A stretch of DNA of 64,000 bases from Pseudomonas sp. sp1636 (GCF_030376615.1 NZ_JARRAB010000018.1:1-64000); one strand, 5' to 3'; positions 1-8,879 are shown, counted from the first letter of the stretch. Notes: generated from the letters alone by a model not told the origin. A program made the numbers and translations.

Positions 1-129
1 GATCTGACCCGAGAAGGGGGCGGCTTTCAGCCGAGTCTGTACCAACGCCGCCAACCCATCGAAGCCACGGCGCATGTCCGTGACGCCGGCGGCGATCTAG
101 ATGCGGGTTCCAGCGGGCGGGGCAATCAT
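1..129 (-). pseudogene. tnpB: IS66 accessory protein TnpB, N-terminal part with premature amber stop
   Basis: Reading down from 129 gives MIAPPAGTRI, then TAG at 99-97, then IAAGVTDMRRGFDGLAALVQ in the same frame up to the window edge. The family sequence normally has a tryptophan at the stop position (RVWLAAGVTDMRKGFDGLA type), so a single TGG to TAG change explains it. The start overlaps the tnpA stop as ATGA, typical of coupled translation in IS66. A restart at the methionine of the TDM motif would lose the first 18 residues. TnpB is needed for IS66 transposition, though its biochemical role is not well defined. Confidence 0.75.
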
Positions 130-515
130 CGCAGTAACTGCTGCAAGACGAGTTGCATCGTCTGCGGTTCAGGCGTGCCAGTGATGCGTAGCGTGGCTTT
201 ACCCACTTCTACAACCAGCTCGGAATGAAACTCGAGCAGAGGCTGAGCGGCTTGCGAGAGATTCATCGACGACTCGATCATCTGGACAGGCAAAAACGTT
301 GCACTGTGATTAACCGGGCCGAAGGCCCCCTCCTGATACTGGTGCCGCCAGCGAAACACCAAGTTGGCATTGACGTTATGCTCGCGAGCGATCAACGACA
401 CGGAAGCACCAGGCTGGAAGCTGGCCTCAACGACCTTGCGTTTGAATTCACGTGGGAAGTTGGGGCGTCGGCCTGTTCGGCGGGCGGGGGCGGTTGTAGC
501 CAAGATAGTGTCCAC
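126..515 (-). CDS. tnpA: IS66 family transposase accessory protein TnpA
   Basis: A 129-residue protein with the IS66 OrfA pattern: a basic N-terminus (RRTGRRPNFPREFKRKVVEA), then a helix-turn-helix region with SVSLIAREHNVNANLVFRWR at about residues 38-57 that resembles the IS3/IS911 OrfA fold and should bind DNA. The C-terminal half carries a beta-rich domain ending LVLQQLLR. The start is GTG at 515-513. No Shine-Dalgarno sequence is visible and the start lies inside the 3-prime arm of an 18-bp perfect hairpin, so translation is probably low. It is the first gene of the element and overlaps tnpB. Confidence 0.85.
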   Translation of the reverse strand: MDTILATTAPARRTGRRPNFPREFKRKVVEASFQPGASVSLIAREHNVNANLVFRWRHQYQEGAFGPVNHSATFLPVQMIESSMNLSQAAQPLLEFHSELVVEVGKATLRITGTPEPQTMQLVLQQLLR

Positions 516-542
516 AAAAAAATGGTGGACACTATCTTGGCT
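498..542 (-). promoter_or_regulatory. Perfect 18-bp hairpin covering the tnpA start codon
   Basis: Bases 498-515 and 525-542 are exact reverse complements, separated by a 9-base loop. In the minus-strand transcript the 3-prime arm begins with the GTG start of tnpA and contains its first six codons. A stem this strong should hide the start from ribosomes, a known way of limiting transposase synthesis in other IS families. It could also block read-through translation from outside. Confidence 0.6.
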
Positions 543-585
543 GATTGAGATGGCCGTCAGGAGTGGGTGCTGACCGGACGGTTAC

Positions 586-1034
586 GATCGAAAGTGGCGA
601 GCGTGTCGGCCCATATACGCTACACAGCAAGACCCCTTACCATGGTCGAGCGGGAGCTGTAGGGCTACTGTTGGGCTCCAGCGCTGCTGCGCTATCAACC
701 GCCACTGCCCAGGTATACAGCCCAGCGAGCTGAGCTTCACCGCCTATATCTGGGCGATCCTGCACTTCTTGAATAGGGGGAGGCGGCCGCGGCGGTTGCA
801 GGAACTGAGTGAAACCGCCGGGTCTCCCTGAGCAGTCCAGGAAACAGTCCTGCGCACCTGGCCGACTTCCAAGCGATGACGAGCCATTACATCCTGGCGT
901 ATCGGCGCGAGGATCGCGCTTATCTTCGGACGGTGAAGCCAAAACCTTGGAAGTATCCGACCCGAACGAAAAATGCCAGTCAGCTTAACTGACTGGCATT
1001 ACCCCGAAGCTGGCTTTGGGTCGTTATAGCTTTA
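586..1034. other. Intergenic stretch, no convincing gene
   Basis: Reading frames here are short, lack recognisable domains and have no good ribosome binding site. Apart from the queD terminator at 966-1000 nothing is recognised. The sequence may be debris from earlier insertions, as on the other side of queD. Confidence 0.5.
966..1000 (-). terminator. Rho-independent terminator of queD
   Basis: Arms 972-983 (AATGCCAGTCAG) and 989-1000 are perfect reverse complements around a 5-base loop. On the minus strand the stem is followed by TTTCGTTC, which with the closing T's of the arm gives a run of five T. It lies 35 bases beyond the queD stop. Confidence 0.8.
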
Positions 1035-1391
1035 TCAGTCTCCACGGTATTCGCAGCCACTGGTGCAGGTTTCGTGGATGCGGATACGGGATAACTCAGG
1101 TAGAAGAGGTTTGAGTTGCTGCCAGATCCAGGTGGCGATGACTTCGCTGGTGGGGTTTTCTAGGCCAGGAATTTCGTTCAGGTAGTTATGGTCGAGCCGT
1201 TCGTACAGTGGCTTGAAGATCGCTTTGATCTCAGAAAAATCGCGGATCCAGCCGGTGTAAGGGTCGACTTCGCCTTCGATGTAGACGGCAACACGAAAAG
1301 AATGGCCATGCAGCCGCCCACATTTATGCCCTTCAGGTACATGAGGAAGCCGGTGGGCAGCTTCGAAAATAAACTCTTTGAATAGTTCCAC
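1035..1391 (-). CDS. queD: 6-carboxytetrahydropterin synthase QueD
   Basis: A 118-residue protein of the 6-pyruvoyl-tetrahydropterin synthase family that makes 6-carboxy-5,6,7,8-tetrahydropterin from dihydroneopterin triphosphate in queuosine and 7-deazaguanine synthesis. Zinc ligands are visible at His13 (EAAHRL), His28 and His30 (LHGHSF). The catalytic Cys24 (GHKCGRLHG), the Asp67-His68 pair (RLDHNYL) and Glu107 (RIHET) are all present. The length is normal for QueD. The start is GTG at 1391-1389, with a weak GAGAG upstream. It stands alone with its own terminator. queF, a later queuosine enzyme, is at 20523. Remnants of insertion sequences lie on both sides. Confidence 0.92.
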   Translation of the reverse strand: MELFKEFIFEAAHRLPHVPEGHKCGRLHGHSFRVAVYIEGEVDPYTGWIRDFSEIKAIFKPLYERLDHNYLNEIPGLENPTSEVIATWIWQQLKPLLPELSRIRIHETCTSGCEYRGD

Positions 1392-1551
1392 TGGTTGGCT
1401 CTCTAATATACGCGGCTGAAAGCACCGCTCCGATAAGGTGTGATATTACCAGTTCTGGTTGTGCTTTATTTGACCAACGCGGCGCTGTCGCGGCTAACAG
1501 CCTGTCGGATTTTGTTGTTTTATTCGCGGATAATCTCGGCATCTGCAGAGG

Positions 1552-1862
1552 TTGCCTAGCCGGCTTGACGAGCTGGCGGGTGTCTTCCTCCAGGTGCTGG
1601 AACTGGCGGGCAAGATGAAGTTGCTCATGCTCGGTATCATCAGTCTCGATGGCATCAAGGGGCATGCCGATGCCTTATGCTACAGCACGCTTTCCCGCAA
1701 ATAGGCAAAAGGCCTGGCGGCAGACCACCAAGGCACTGGCGCAGGCCCCAAGGCCAGATCAACCCTTGCCGACGAAGGCTCGCGCATCATGCGACTGGTT
1801 TGTCGCTTCGAACGGTGCCACGCTGCCCAGGCAGCGGTAAATACCGACATGCCACAGATTCC
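1552..1862 (+). pseudogene. Decayed IS1182-type transposase fragment
   Basis: One frame (phase of 1582) reads RLDELAGVFLQVLELAGKMK, then LLMLGIISLDGIKGHADA, then a TAG at 1702-1704. It continues after the stop with ARSTLADEGSRIM and HAAQAAVNTD. These blocks match, in order, the conserved IS1182 transposase segments around FRRRFLDEL, LGTISLDGTKIHANAS, TDEESRIM and YNAQAAV, with a large internal deletion between them. There is no start, no C-terminus and no terminal repeat. It is a fossil only. The match was made from memory of the family, not by alignment. Confidence 0.6.
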
Positions 1863-2280
1863 ATGCCGTTTTGGCTCTCAGTCGATGCTCATCCGGCTGC
1901 CCGCTCCGCGGCCATTCGGAAAGACGGTCGGAACGCAGCGACGTGGGGCATTGTTGGTCTGAGCCGCCCAGTAGCGTCGATTTCGTCATCTGCTTGCGCA
2001 TCTATTCCACCCGGTAACTGGTCGCCGGTTTTTTCACAAGTTGTCTTTTGGGCCTGCAAATCTTCCTGCTTCGCGCTACTCTGCAGACGACAGTTTCGCG
2101 CCATTCGTTCCGAATAGCGCATCGTCGACCAGCCCTGTCTTCAGGTCTGGCTTATGACACGTCAAGCAGCTTCTTGCTTGAATCTCGGGCGGCATGCTTA
2201 CAGGTGCCGCAACATCGCCGCAGTTGTGGCGGTTGCAATGGGAAAGCAGTAAATCCTTCCATCGCTGAGGAGATCATTTC
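1863..2280. other. Gene-free stretch downstream of the transposase fossil
   Basis: No frame with a recognised domain or convincing start was found. The sequence may contain further degraded transposase remains. The last 15 bases carry the ribosome binding site (GAGGAG) of the next gene. Confidence 0.4.
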
Positions 2281-2622
2281 ATGAGCACAGCCTTGCACGA
2301 TGATGTCAGTAGCGGAGTTTTACGGCGGATGAAAGAAGGTGGTTTCGACTTCACCAGCTTCCATCCCATTGAGTTCTACGCCATTTTCCCGGATGAGGAG
2401 CGGGCGCGCATGGCGACCCGGAACTTTCGAGGCGAGTCCTTGCATGCTTTGGTAACCGAGCGCGATGACGGCGCCTGGCACCTGCAAGTGAGCAAAGTGA
2501 TGTATGCGACCTACCACGGCATTGGCGATTTCGAGCATGACCTGGAGTCCGTCGTGGCCCCGCTTGGCGGCAAACTGGATGGTTGGGGGGTGACACAGGA
2601 GGTCAAAGGTTTGCACCCCTGA
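2281..2622 (+). CDS. RraB-family protein (regulator of ribonuclease E activity B domain)
   Basis: A 113-residue acidic cytoplasmic protein. The sequence HPIEFYAIFPDEERARMATR, the later LQVSKVMYATYHGIGDFEHD and LGGKLDGWGV match the pattern of the RraB/DUF695-like fold, in which small acidic proteins inhibit RNase E in enterobacteria. Whether this one binds RNase E is not known. The start is supported by GAGGAG eight bases upstream of ATG. It stands alone between a transposon graveyard and the rhodanese gene. Confidence 0.75.
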   Translation: MSTALHDDVSSGVLRRMKEGGFDFTSFHPIEFYAIFPDEERARMATRNFRGESLHALVTERDDGAWHLQVSKVMYATYHGIGDFEHDLESVVAPLGGKLDGWGVTQEVKGLHP

Positions 2623-2969
2623 TAGATATCCCGTTCCTGCAATGAGCATCGACCGGCCCAGGCGGGTCGATGCGCTTATCTTCTTTCTCCATCGCTTTAT
2701 CGGCACTAGTCGCCGCTGTACTCCCGAACTCCTGCTTGCCGCTACCCGCGGGATTCTCGCCCAGTAGCAGAGGCCGGCGTAGGTGCTCTATGCATGCCGA
2801 GCAAAATAACTGCGCTCAATCAGGTGAGCAAAGGCTTCTGTCCGCATTGGTTGAAGCTGGCGTTGGCCTATATGGCTGTGCCTGGGGGCGAGTCATTCGG
2901 CGCTGTTCCAGATTCGCCTTTCCGCGCCGCTACTCAAAGCCAGCAACGCAACCGGGAATACACGCCGGC
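2623..2969. other. Intergenic, nothing recognised
   Basis: Frames on the plus strand here run on as antisense of the rhodanese gene and show no domain. No hairpin with a T-run or repeat stood out. Confidence 0.4.
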
Positions 2970-3329
2970 TCAGTTCTGTTGCGTCAGGGCCAGTTTCAGC
3001 TGGGCGTAGCCGCCAGCGTTGATCAGGTTGCGATAACCCAGTTGCGCCAAGCTTGCCTGGGCGATTGCCGAGCGTCTGCCGCTGCGGCAATAGAGCACAA
3101 TGAGCGTGTTTTTGTCGGGGGCCACGGAGGCAATCTGCGCAGCGATCTGCTCATGACCGATGCGGTTGGCACCGGGCAGGGCACCGGCGGCAAACTCTTC
3201 TGCACTGCGCACATCGATCAGCACCGTGCCAGGTGTTTGCAGTGCAGCAACAGCACTTTGTGGCGAGATTTCATCTGCGCTAAGCGGCAGGCTGAGCAAT
3301 AGCGCCAGAACGGCAGTCAAGACACGCAT
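2970..3329 (-). CDS. Periplasmic rhodanese-like protein
   Basis: A 119-residue single-domain rhodanese. Residues 1-18 form a signal peptide (MRVLTAVLALLLSLPLSA), so the protein should act in the periplasm. The rhodanese fold follows: VLIDVRSAEEFAAGALPGA (the DVR-x-EF motif) and the active-site loop LYCRSGRRS with the persulfide-forming Cys. The start at 3329 is chosen because GAGGAG lies seven bases upstream and because the signal peptide begins there; a longer frame to 3419 has neither. It resembles small PspE/GlpE-like sulfurtransferases; the substrate is unknown. Confidence 0.85.
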   Translation of the reverse strand: MRVLTAVLALLLSLPLSADEISPQSAVAALQTPGTVLIDVRSAEEFAAGALPGANRIGHEQIAAQIASVAPDKNTLIVLYCRSGRRSAIAQASLAQLGYRNLINAGGYAQLKLALTQQN

Positions 3330-3507
3330 GCAGAACTCCTCGGGGAAATATCGGCGAGGCCTTAGCATAATTGAAAATGCCTGCGAGCAAGCGCTGACGT
3401 TGGCCGGCAGGCTTTGCAAGTGGTTGACCGGTGGCAGCCAGGTGCTCCCGTTCTGTGCTGCGTTCAGCGCTTTCAGTGCGGCACGCAGCCACAGAACCGG
3501 CGAGCGT

Positions 3508-3609
3508 TCAGCCGACCAGGCGGGTCAGGTTGGGAAGGATCAGGATCAAGGTTGTGGCGAATACGATCAGGCTCGCCTGCCGGACTTTGGGTTGTTTGAA
3601 CATGGCCAT
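3508..3609 (-). CDS. Small single-span membrane peptide, 33 residues
   Basis: ATG at 3609 opens a 33-codon frame: a short basic N-terminus (MAMFKQPKVRQ) and one hydrophobic helix (ASLIVFATTLILILPNL), ending TRLVG with TGA at 3510-3508. An AAAAGG sequence lies just upstream. The layout (positive end, then one helix) is that of genuine small membrane proteins, and it sits in an otherwise empty stretch. No function can be given. A second in-frame ATG two codons later is an equally possible start. Confidence 0.5.
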   Translation of the reverse strand: MAMFKQPKVRQASLIVFATTLILILPNLTRLVG

Positions 3610-4139
3610 CTGCCTTTTGTTTTTGTTGGTGTGGCGTCGAATGCCCGCTCTCAAGGCCTGTCGGGCTGCAGCGTCACGCCTGCGCGTGGACTAAAAAACC
3701 GCCCCGGCAAAACCCGGCGGCGACTCCTACCCTTGCATCTTGATTTCGTTGTGTTCGTGGTAACTCTAGGGGGCATGTCGCAGGTCGCTTAGATGACTTG
3801 GTTGCTAGCCATTGCGGGTTTGGAACATTGAGTTATGCCCGCTGCGGTAAAGAGCCTGAGCAACCCTTGAACCAGAGCCATTAGCTTGGCATGTGCCTGC
3901 ATAACGCCAGTAGCTGACCGTTCGTCTGAGCAGAGCGGTCAATGTGCCTGAGCACTTCGGTCATTGAGCCTGGATCATCTGGGGGTAAGGTAGCGCAGTC
4001 ACTAAAAACAGGCGCAACCTGACGGGGTCAGATGGCAACCTGCCGGACGCAACCGTCCGCAGTAGGACAGGGTCAAATCCGACAGATTGTTAACGATGCG
4101 CCACCACCCATACCCTCCATTTGGAGGTCTGAGGACGCC
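3610..4139. other. Intergenic region before the thiolase gene
   Basis: It holds a minus-strand terminator-like hairpin at 3693-3720 and, at its right end, the ribosome binding site of the thiolase gene (GAGGACGCC before ATG 4140). Nothing else is recognised between 3735 and 4110. Confidence 0.45.
3693..3720 (-). terminator. Possible terminator, minus strand, with no obvious upstream gene
   Basis: CCGCC-CC-GG (3699-3707) pairs with CCGGCGG (3714-3720) around CAAAAC, with a 2-base bulge. On the minus strand the stem is followed by six T (3698-3693). No gene on that strand ends just upstream, so the transcript it stops is unknown. Confidence 0.4.
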
Positions 4140-5345
4140 ATGACCGAAGCATTCATTTTCGATGCGGTGCGCACGCCCCGCGGCAAAGGCAAGAAAGACG
4201 GCGCACTGTATAGCGTCAAACCGGTCAACCTGGTTGCTGGCCTGCTCAGCGCCCTGCAAGTGCGCAACCACCTGGATACCAGCCAGGTCGATGACATCGT
4301 CCTCGGTTGTGTAACCCCCGTGGGTGACCAGGGCGCCGACATTGCCAAGACCGCAGCCATGGTTGCGGACTGGGACGTCAGCGTCTCCGGCGTGCAGCTC
4401 AACCGTTTCTGCGCCTCGGGCCTGGAAGCAGTGAACCTTGGAGCGATGAAAGTGCGCTCCGGTTTCGAGGATTTGGTGGTGGTCGGCGGTGTCGAGTCGA
4501 TGTCACGCGTGCCCATGGGCTCCGATGGCGGCGCCTGGGTGATGGATCCGCAAACCAATATGCACACCCACTTCACTCCCCAGGGCATCGGTGCCGACCT
4601 GATTGCCACTCTGGAGGGCTTCAGCCGCGAGGATGTCGACGCCTATGCCTTGCGCTCGCAGCAAAAAGCCGCCCGCGCCCGCGCCGATGGCTCGTTCATA
4701 AACACACTGGTTCCTGTGGCTGACCAGAATGGCATCGTGCTGCTCGATCATGATGAATTCATTCGCGCCGACAGCACCCTCGAGGGTCTCGGCAAGCTCA
4801 AGCCGAGTTTCGAGGCGATGGGCCAGATGGGTTTCGACAGCACTGCGCTACGTATCTACAGCCATGTCGAGCAGATCAATCACGTGCATACCCCGGGTAA
4901 CAGTTCGGGGATCGTCGACGGCGCGGCCTTGATGCTGATCGGCTCCGCCGCCAAGGGCCAGGAACTGAGCCTCAGGCCGCGGGCGCGCATCGTCGCCACT
5001 GCGGTGACCAGTACCGACCCGACCATCATGCTCACCGGCCCGGCACCGGCTACGCGCAAGGCGTTGGCCAAGGCCGGCTTGACCGTCAGCGATATCGATC
5101 TGTTTGAGGTTAACGAAGCCTTTGCCTCGGTGGTCATGAAATTCATGAAGGACATGGGCGTCAGCGAAGACAAGGTCAATGTCAACGGCGGTTCCATCGC
5201 CATGGGCCACCCGTTGGGCGCTACCGGCTGCGCGATTCTCGGCACCCTGCTCGACGAGCTGGAGAAGCGCCAGCTGCGTTACGGTCTGGCCACTCTCTGC
5301 GTGGGCGGCGGCATGGGTATCGCCACCATCATCGAACGTATCTAA
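4140..5345 (+). CDS. Acetyl-CoA C-acyltransferase (thiolase), beta-oxidation partner
   Basis: A 401-residue thiolase. The nucleophile is Cys91 in [11 protein letters not shown]. The C-terminal half carries the NEAF motif ([10 protein letters not shown]), GHPLGATG with the catalytic His, and CVGGGMG with the second Cys. It catalyses the thiolytic release of acetyl-CoA, here most likely in fatty-acid beta-oxidation because the next gene on the same strand is a FadB-type multifunctional protein. The start at 4140 follows GAGGACGCC; the frame is open further upstream but the family begins at [15 protein letters not shown]. The pair corresponds to one of several fadBA-type sets in Pseudomonas, so the chain-length preference cannot be told from sequence. 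Confidence 0.9.
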   Translation: MTEAFIFDAVRTPRGKGKKDGALYSVKPVNLVAGLLSALQVRNHLDTSQVDDIVLGCVTPVGDQGADIAKTAAMVADWDVSVSGVQLNRFCASGLEAVNLGAMKVRSGFEDLVVVGGVESMSRVPMGSDGGAWVMDPQTNMHTHFTPQGIGADLIATLEGFSREDVDAYALRSQQKAARARADGSFINTLVPVADQNGIVLLDHDEFIRADSTLEGLGKLKPSFEAMGQMGFDSTALRIYSHVEQINHVHTPGNSSGIVDGAALMLIGSAAKGQELSLRPRARIVATAVTSTDPTIMLTGPAPATRKALAKAGLTVSDIDLFEVNEAFASVVMKFMKDMGVSEDKVNVNGGSIAMGHPLGATGCAILGTLLDELEKRQLRYGLATLCVGGGMGIATIIERI

Positions 5346-5508
5346 GGAGCTTTCAGAGGCCACTGCGTTCGACCATGCTGCGTTGGAAATCGCCCGGGAA
5401 TGCTCATTTACAGCCGTAAACTCCGCTTCCCAAACGATTGCCGCCTTGCCTGATCTTCGCTCGCGCCGCTTCTGAACAGCTCCCCCATTTAAGGGGATGA
5501 AAAACAAC

Positions 5509-7668
5509 ATGACAGACGCCATCCGTTACGAAAAAGGCCAGGACAATATCGTTGTGCTGACCATCGATATGCCCGGCCAGAGTGCCAATACCATGAACGC
5601 GCAGTACCGCGAGGCCATGGGTAAAACCGTTGACCGCCTGGAAGCCGAGAAGGACGGCATTGTCGGAGTGATAGTCACCTCGGCGAAGAAGACCTTCTTT
5701 GCCGGCGGCGACCTCAACGAGCTGATCGAGGTCAGCAAAGCCGACGCCGCGCCGTTCTACCAGATGATCCTGAATATCAAAGGCCAGCTGCGCCGCCTGG
5801 AAACTCTGGGCAAACCGGTAGTGGCGGCGATCAATGGTGCGGCCCTGGGTGGCGGTTGGGAAATCTGCCTGGCGTGTCATCACCGCATCGCCCTGGACAG
5901 TTCCAGCGTGCAACTCGGCCTGCCGGAAGTGACCCTAGGCCTGCTACCGGGCGGCGGTGGGGTGGTGCGCATGGTGCGTCTGCTTGGCCTGGAAAAGGCT
6001 CTGCCGTATCTGCTCGAAGGCAAGAAGGTGCGCCCGGATGCGGCGCTCAAAGCGGGTCTGATCCACGAGCTGGCATCCGACAAGGATGAGTTGCTGGCCA
6101 GGGCGCGAGCCTGGGTGCTCGCCAACCCGAATGCCGTGCAGCCCTGGGACGTCAACGGTTACAAGATTCCTGGCGGCACACCGGCGAGCCCCAACGTGGC
6201 GCAGATGCTGGCCATCGCCCCGAGTGTGCTGCGCGACAAGACCAAAGGCTGCTTCCCCGCGCCGGAGAAGATCATGTGTGCGGCGGTCGAGGGCGCCCAA
6301 GTCGATTTCGACACCGCGCAGATTATCGAGGCACGCTATTTCACCGAGCTGGCCACCGGACAAGTGGCGAAGAACATGATCGGCACCTTCTGGTTCCAGC
6401 TCAATGAAATCAACGCCGGCGGCTCGCGGCCGCAGGGATTCGCGCCCTACGTGACGAAGAAGATCGGTGTCCTCGGTGCCGGCATGATGGGCGCGGGCAT
6501 TGCTTATGTGTCGGCAATGGCCGGTATCGACGTGGTGCTCAAGGATGTGTCTGTCGAAGCGGCCGAGAAGGGCAAGAACTATTCGGCCAAATTGCTGGAG
6601 AAGAAGGTCGGCCGTGGCCAGATGAGTGCCGATAAGCGCGACAGCATCCTGACGCGGATCAAGGCCACCGACAAGGACGCCGACTTCGCCGGCTGCGATC
6701 TGATCATCGAAGCGGTATTCGAGGATCGCGACCTCAAGGCTAATGTCACTGCCGCCGCCGAGCGTGTCGCGTTGGACGATGTACTGATCGCGTCCAACAC
6801 CTCGACCCTGCCGATCACCGGCCTGGCCACCGCGGTGCAGAAGCAGGACAGGTTCATCGGCCTGCATTTCTTCAGCCCAGTGGACAAGATGCCGTTGGTG
6901 GAGATCATCAAGGGCGAGCGTACCAGCGAGGAAACTCTGGCGCGTGGCTTCGATTACGTCATGCAGATCAACAAGACCCCGATCGTGGTCAACGACAGTC
7001 GCGGCTTCTTCACCTCGCGGGTATTCGGCACCTTCACCAATGAAGGCATCGCCATGCTCGGCGAGGGCGTGGCGGCGGCGATGATCGAAAACGAGGCGCG
7101 CAAGGCCGGTATGCCGGTTGGCCCGCTGGCGATCAGCGATGAAGTGTCGCTCAGTCTGATGAACCATATTCGCCAGCAGACCCTCAAGGATCTGGCCGCA
7201 GAGGGCAAGACCATAGCGCCGCATCCGGCCTTCGCCGTCATCGATCTGATGCTCAATGAATACCAGCGTCCGGGCAAAGCGGCCGGTGCGGGTTTCTACG
7301 AGTATCCGGAGGCCGGCTCCCCGGCAGGCGGCAAGAAGCACCTATGGCCGCAACTCAAGGTGCGTTTCGAAAAGCCTGACGCACAGCTCTCGCAGAAAGA
7401 CGTGCGCGACCGCATCCTGTTCATTCAGGCCATCGAGACCGTACGCTGCGTGGAAGAGGGAGTGCTCACGTCGGTGGCGGATGCCAACATCGGCTCGATC
7501 TTCGGCATCGGCTTCGCCGCCTGGACCGGTGGGGCGTTGCAATTCATCAACCAGTACGGCATCCGCGATTTCGTTGCCCGCGCCCAGTACCTGGCCGAGC
7601 AATACGGTGAACGCTTCCTGCCGCCGGCCTTGTTGCTGGAAAAAGCCGCGAAAAACGAGAACTTCTAA
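5509..7668 (+). CDS. FadB-type multifunctional enoyl-CoA hydratase / 3-hydroxyacyl-CoA dehydrogenase
   Basis: A 719-residue fusion. The N-terminal crotonase domain has both catalytic glutamates in context (GGGWEICLACH and LPEVTLGLLPG). At about residue 315 begins the NAD-binding 3-hydroxyacyl-CoA dehydrogenase domain (IGVLGAGMMGAGIA), with the catalytic His in GLHFFSPVDKMPLVEII and then the C-terminal domain. It hydrates enoyl-CoA and oxidises the L-3-hydroxy product for the thiolase encoded 160 bases upstream. ATG 5509 is preferred because AAGGGG lies 11 bases before it and touches the other ATG at 5497. No terminator separates the two genes, so an operon is likely. Confidence 0.9.
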   Translation: MTDAIRYEKGQDNIVVLTIDMPGQSANTMNAQYREAMGKTVDRLEAEKDGIVGVIVTSAKKTFFAGGDLNELIEVSKADAAPFYQMILNIKGQLRRLETLGKPVVAAINGAALGGGWEICLACHHRIALDSSSVQLGLPEVTLGLLPGGGGVVRMVRLLGLEKALPYLLEGKKVRPDAALKAGLIHELASDKDELLARARAWVLANPNAVQPWDVNGYKIPGGTPASPNVAQMLAIAPSVLRDKTKGCFPAPEKIMCAAVEGAQVDFDTAQIIEARYFTELATGQVAKNMIGTFWFQLNEINAGGSRPQGFAPYVTKKIGVLGAGMMGAGIAYVSAMAGIDVVLKDVSVEAAEKGKNYSAKLLEKKVGRGQMSADKRDSILTRIKATDKDADFAGCDLIIEAVFEDRDLKANVTAAAERVALDDVLIASNTSTLPITGLATAVQKQDRFIGLHFFSPVDKMPLVEIIKGERTSEETLARGFDYVMQINKTPIVVNDSRGFFTSRVFGTFTNEGIAMLGEGVAAAMIENEARKAGMPVGPLAISDEVSLSLMNHIRQQTLKDLAAEGKTIAPHPAFAVIDLMLNEYQRPGKAAGAGFYEYPEAGSPAGGKKHLWPQLKVRFEKPDAQLSQKDVRDRILFIQAIETVRCVEEGVLTSVADANIGSIFGIGFAAWTGGALQFINQYGIRDFVARAQYLAEQYGERFLPPALLLEKAAKNENF

Positions 7669-8150
7669 CCCTGAAATGATCTGTAGGCCGCGCAAGCGAC
7701 CCCCGACGTGGCTGACTTGTTGCTCTAGCGGAGTCAAAAACTGGTCTGATGCTGGGGTAAGGTGCCGTTGTCGACTACCCGGCGGGCTGTCAAGCGCAGC
7801 TCAGCCCGCCGGGTAACCGCCTATCAGCCGTTGCATGGCCTACTGGTGCGGTATCCTCAGGGCGGTCAGGGCCCCATCGGGCAAATGGACGATCAGCTCT
7901 GACTCGCAGCGCATGCCGGGTGTCCTTTTGCGATGGTGGGCGATGCCCGAGGGGCGGGGCATGCTCGCGCGGCACCATCGGCTGCAGTGACTGGACGTCA
8001 TGGTGACCACTGAGTGCGCTGATACAAACGCAGATGGGCAATCGGTCGCTTTTGTGCCTTGTTGGCGACGCCTTCTCTTGCCTTGCCGCCGGGGCACAGG
8101 CAGGCTTGAGTCGCGTATCAACCATCACTCGCGTTTCAGGTAATCGCCCC
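7669..8150. other. Intergenic region with one long GC hairpin
   Basis: No gene recognised. A perfect 14-bp inverted repeat sits at 7776-7815. The region between 7830 and 8130 has open frames but no family resemblance or ribosome binding site. Confidence 0.45.
7776..7815. repeat. Perfect 14-bp inverted repeat
   Basis: TACCCGGCGGGCTG at 7776-7789 and its exact complement at 7802-7815, loop of 12 bases. There is no T-run, so it is not a classical terminator. It may stabilise the 3-prime end of the fadB-type transcript. Confidence 0.6.
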
Positions 8151-8879
8151 ATGCCGTTGCAGATTTGCATTCTGGAAACTGACATTCTTCGCCCCGAACT
8201 GGTTGATCAGTATCAGGGCTATGGCCGTATGTTCGAGCAGCTCTTCGCCCGCCAGCCGATTGCGGCCGAGTTCACCGTGTACAACGTGATGGAAGGCCGC
8301 TACCCGCCAGACAGCGAGCACTACGACGCCTACCTGGTCACCGGTAGCAAGGCCGATTCGTTCGGCAGCGATCCCTGGATCGAAACCCTCAAGACCTACC
8401 TACTGAATCGCTATGCCCATGGCGACAAGCTGCTCGGCATCTGCTTCGGCCATCAACTACTGGCGCTGTTGCTCGGCGGCAAGGCCGAGCGCGCCGAGCA
8501 GGGCTGGGGCGTGGGCACTCATCGTTACCGCCTGGCTCATCAGCCGGCCTGGATGAAACCTATACTGGAGGAGCTGACCCTGTTGATCAGCCATCAGGAT
8601 CAAGTCACCCAGCTACCGGAAAACGCCACGCTACTGGCTTCCAGCGATTTCTGTCCGATCGCCGCCTACTGCATCGACGATCAGGTGCTGTGCTTTCAGG
8701 GCCATCCCGAGTTCATCCACGACTACTCCAAGGAACTGTTGGAAATTCGCCAGCAGCACATTGGCGAAGAGGCGTATCGCAAGGGAGTCGACAGCCTGCA
8801 GCATGAGCACCAGGGGCATACGGTGGCCGAGTGGATGATGCGTTTCGTCGCCCATGGCCGTGCCGGCCTCGACGGCTGA
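8151..8879 (+). CDS. Class I glutamine amidotransferase-like protein
   Basis: A 242-residue stand-alone GATase-1 domain. The triad is complete: Cys98 in the nucleophile elbow GICFGHQLL, and His185 and Glu187 in FQGHPEFIH. Such proteins (GuaA-like N-domain without a synthetase) hydrolyse glutamine or gamma-glutamyl bonds; the true acceptor is unknown and no partner synthetase lies nearby. The start at 8151 gives the family N-terminus MPLQICILETD; the longer upstream frame has no ribosome binding site. It faces plsC and shares a terminator with it. Confidence 0.82.
   Translation: MPLQICILETDILRPELVDQYQGYGRMFEQLFARQPIAAEFTVYNVMEGRYPPDSEHYDAYLVTGSKADSFGSDPWIETLKTYLLNRYAHGDKLLGICFGHQLLALLLGGKAERAEQGWGVGTHRYRLAHQPAWMKPILEELTLLISHQDQVTQLPENATLLASSDFCPIAAYCIDDQVLCFQGHPEFIHDYSKELLEIRQQHIGEEAYRKGVDSLQHEHQGHTVAEWMMRFVAHGRAGLDG

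Larger units (their letters stand above)
1..585 (-). mobile_element. IS66-family insertion sequence, left end only
   Basis: The minus strand carries, in order, an inverted-repeat-like end (585 down to 569, starting GTAACCGTCCGGTCAGC), a leader of about 70 bases, tnpA, and the start of tnpB overlapping it by ATGA. This order is the IS66 family plan, and the tip beginning GTAA resembles IS66 terminal repeats. The element continues beyond base 1, so tnpC and the right end are not visible. The amber codon in tnpB suggests this copy cannot move on its own. The exact outer boundary at 585 is an inference; an 8-bp target duplication cannot be checked without the other end. Confidence 0.75.

Noticed and set aside
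5944..7341. 465-codon minus-strand frame opposite the FadB-type gene
   Set aside because: Antisense shadow; composition rich in Arg, His and Gln as typical for such frames.
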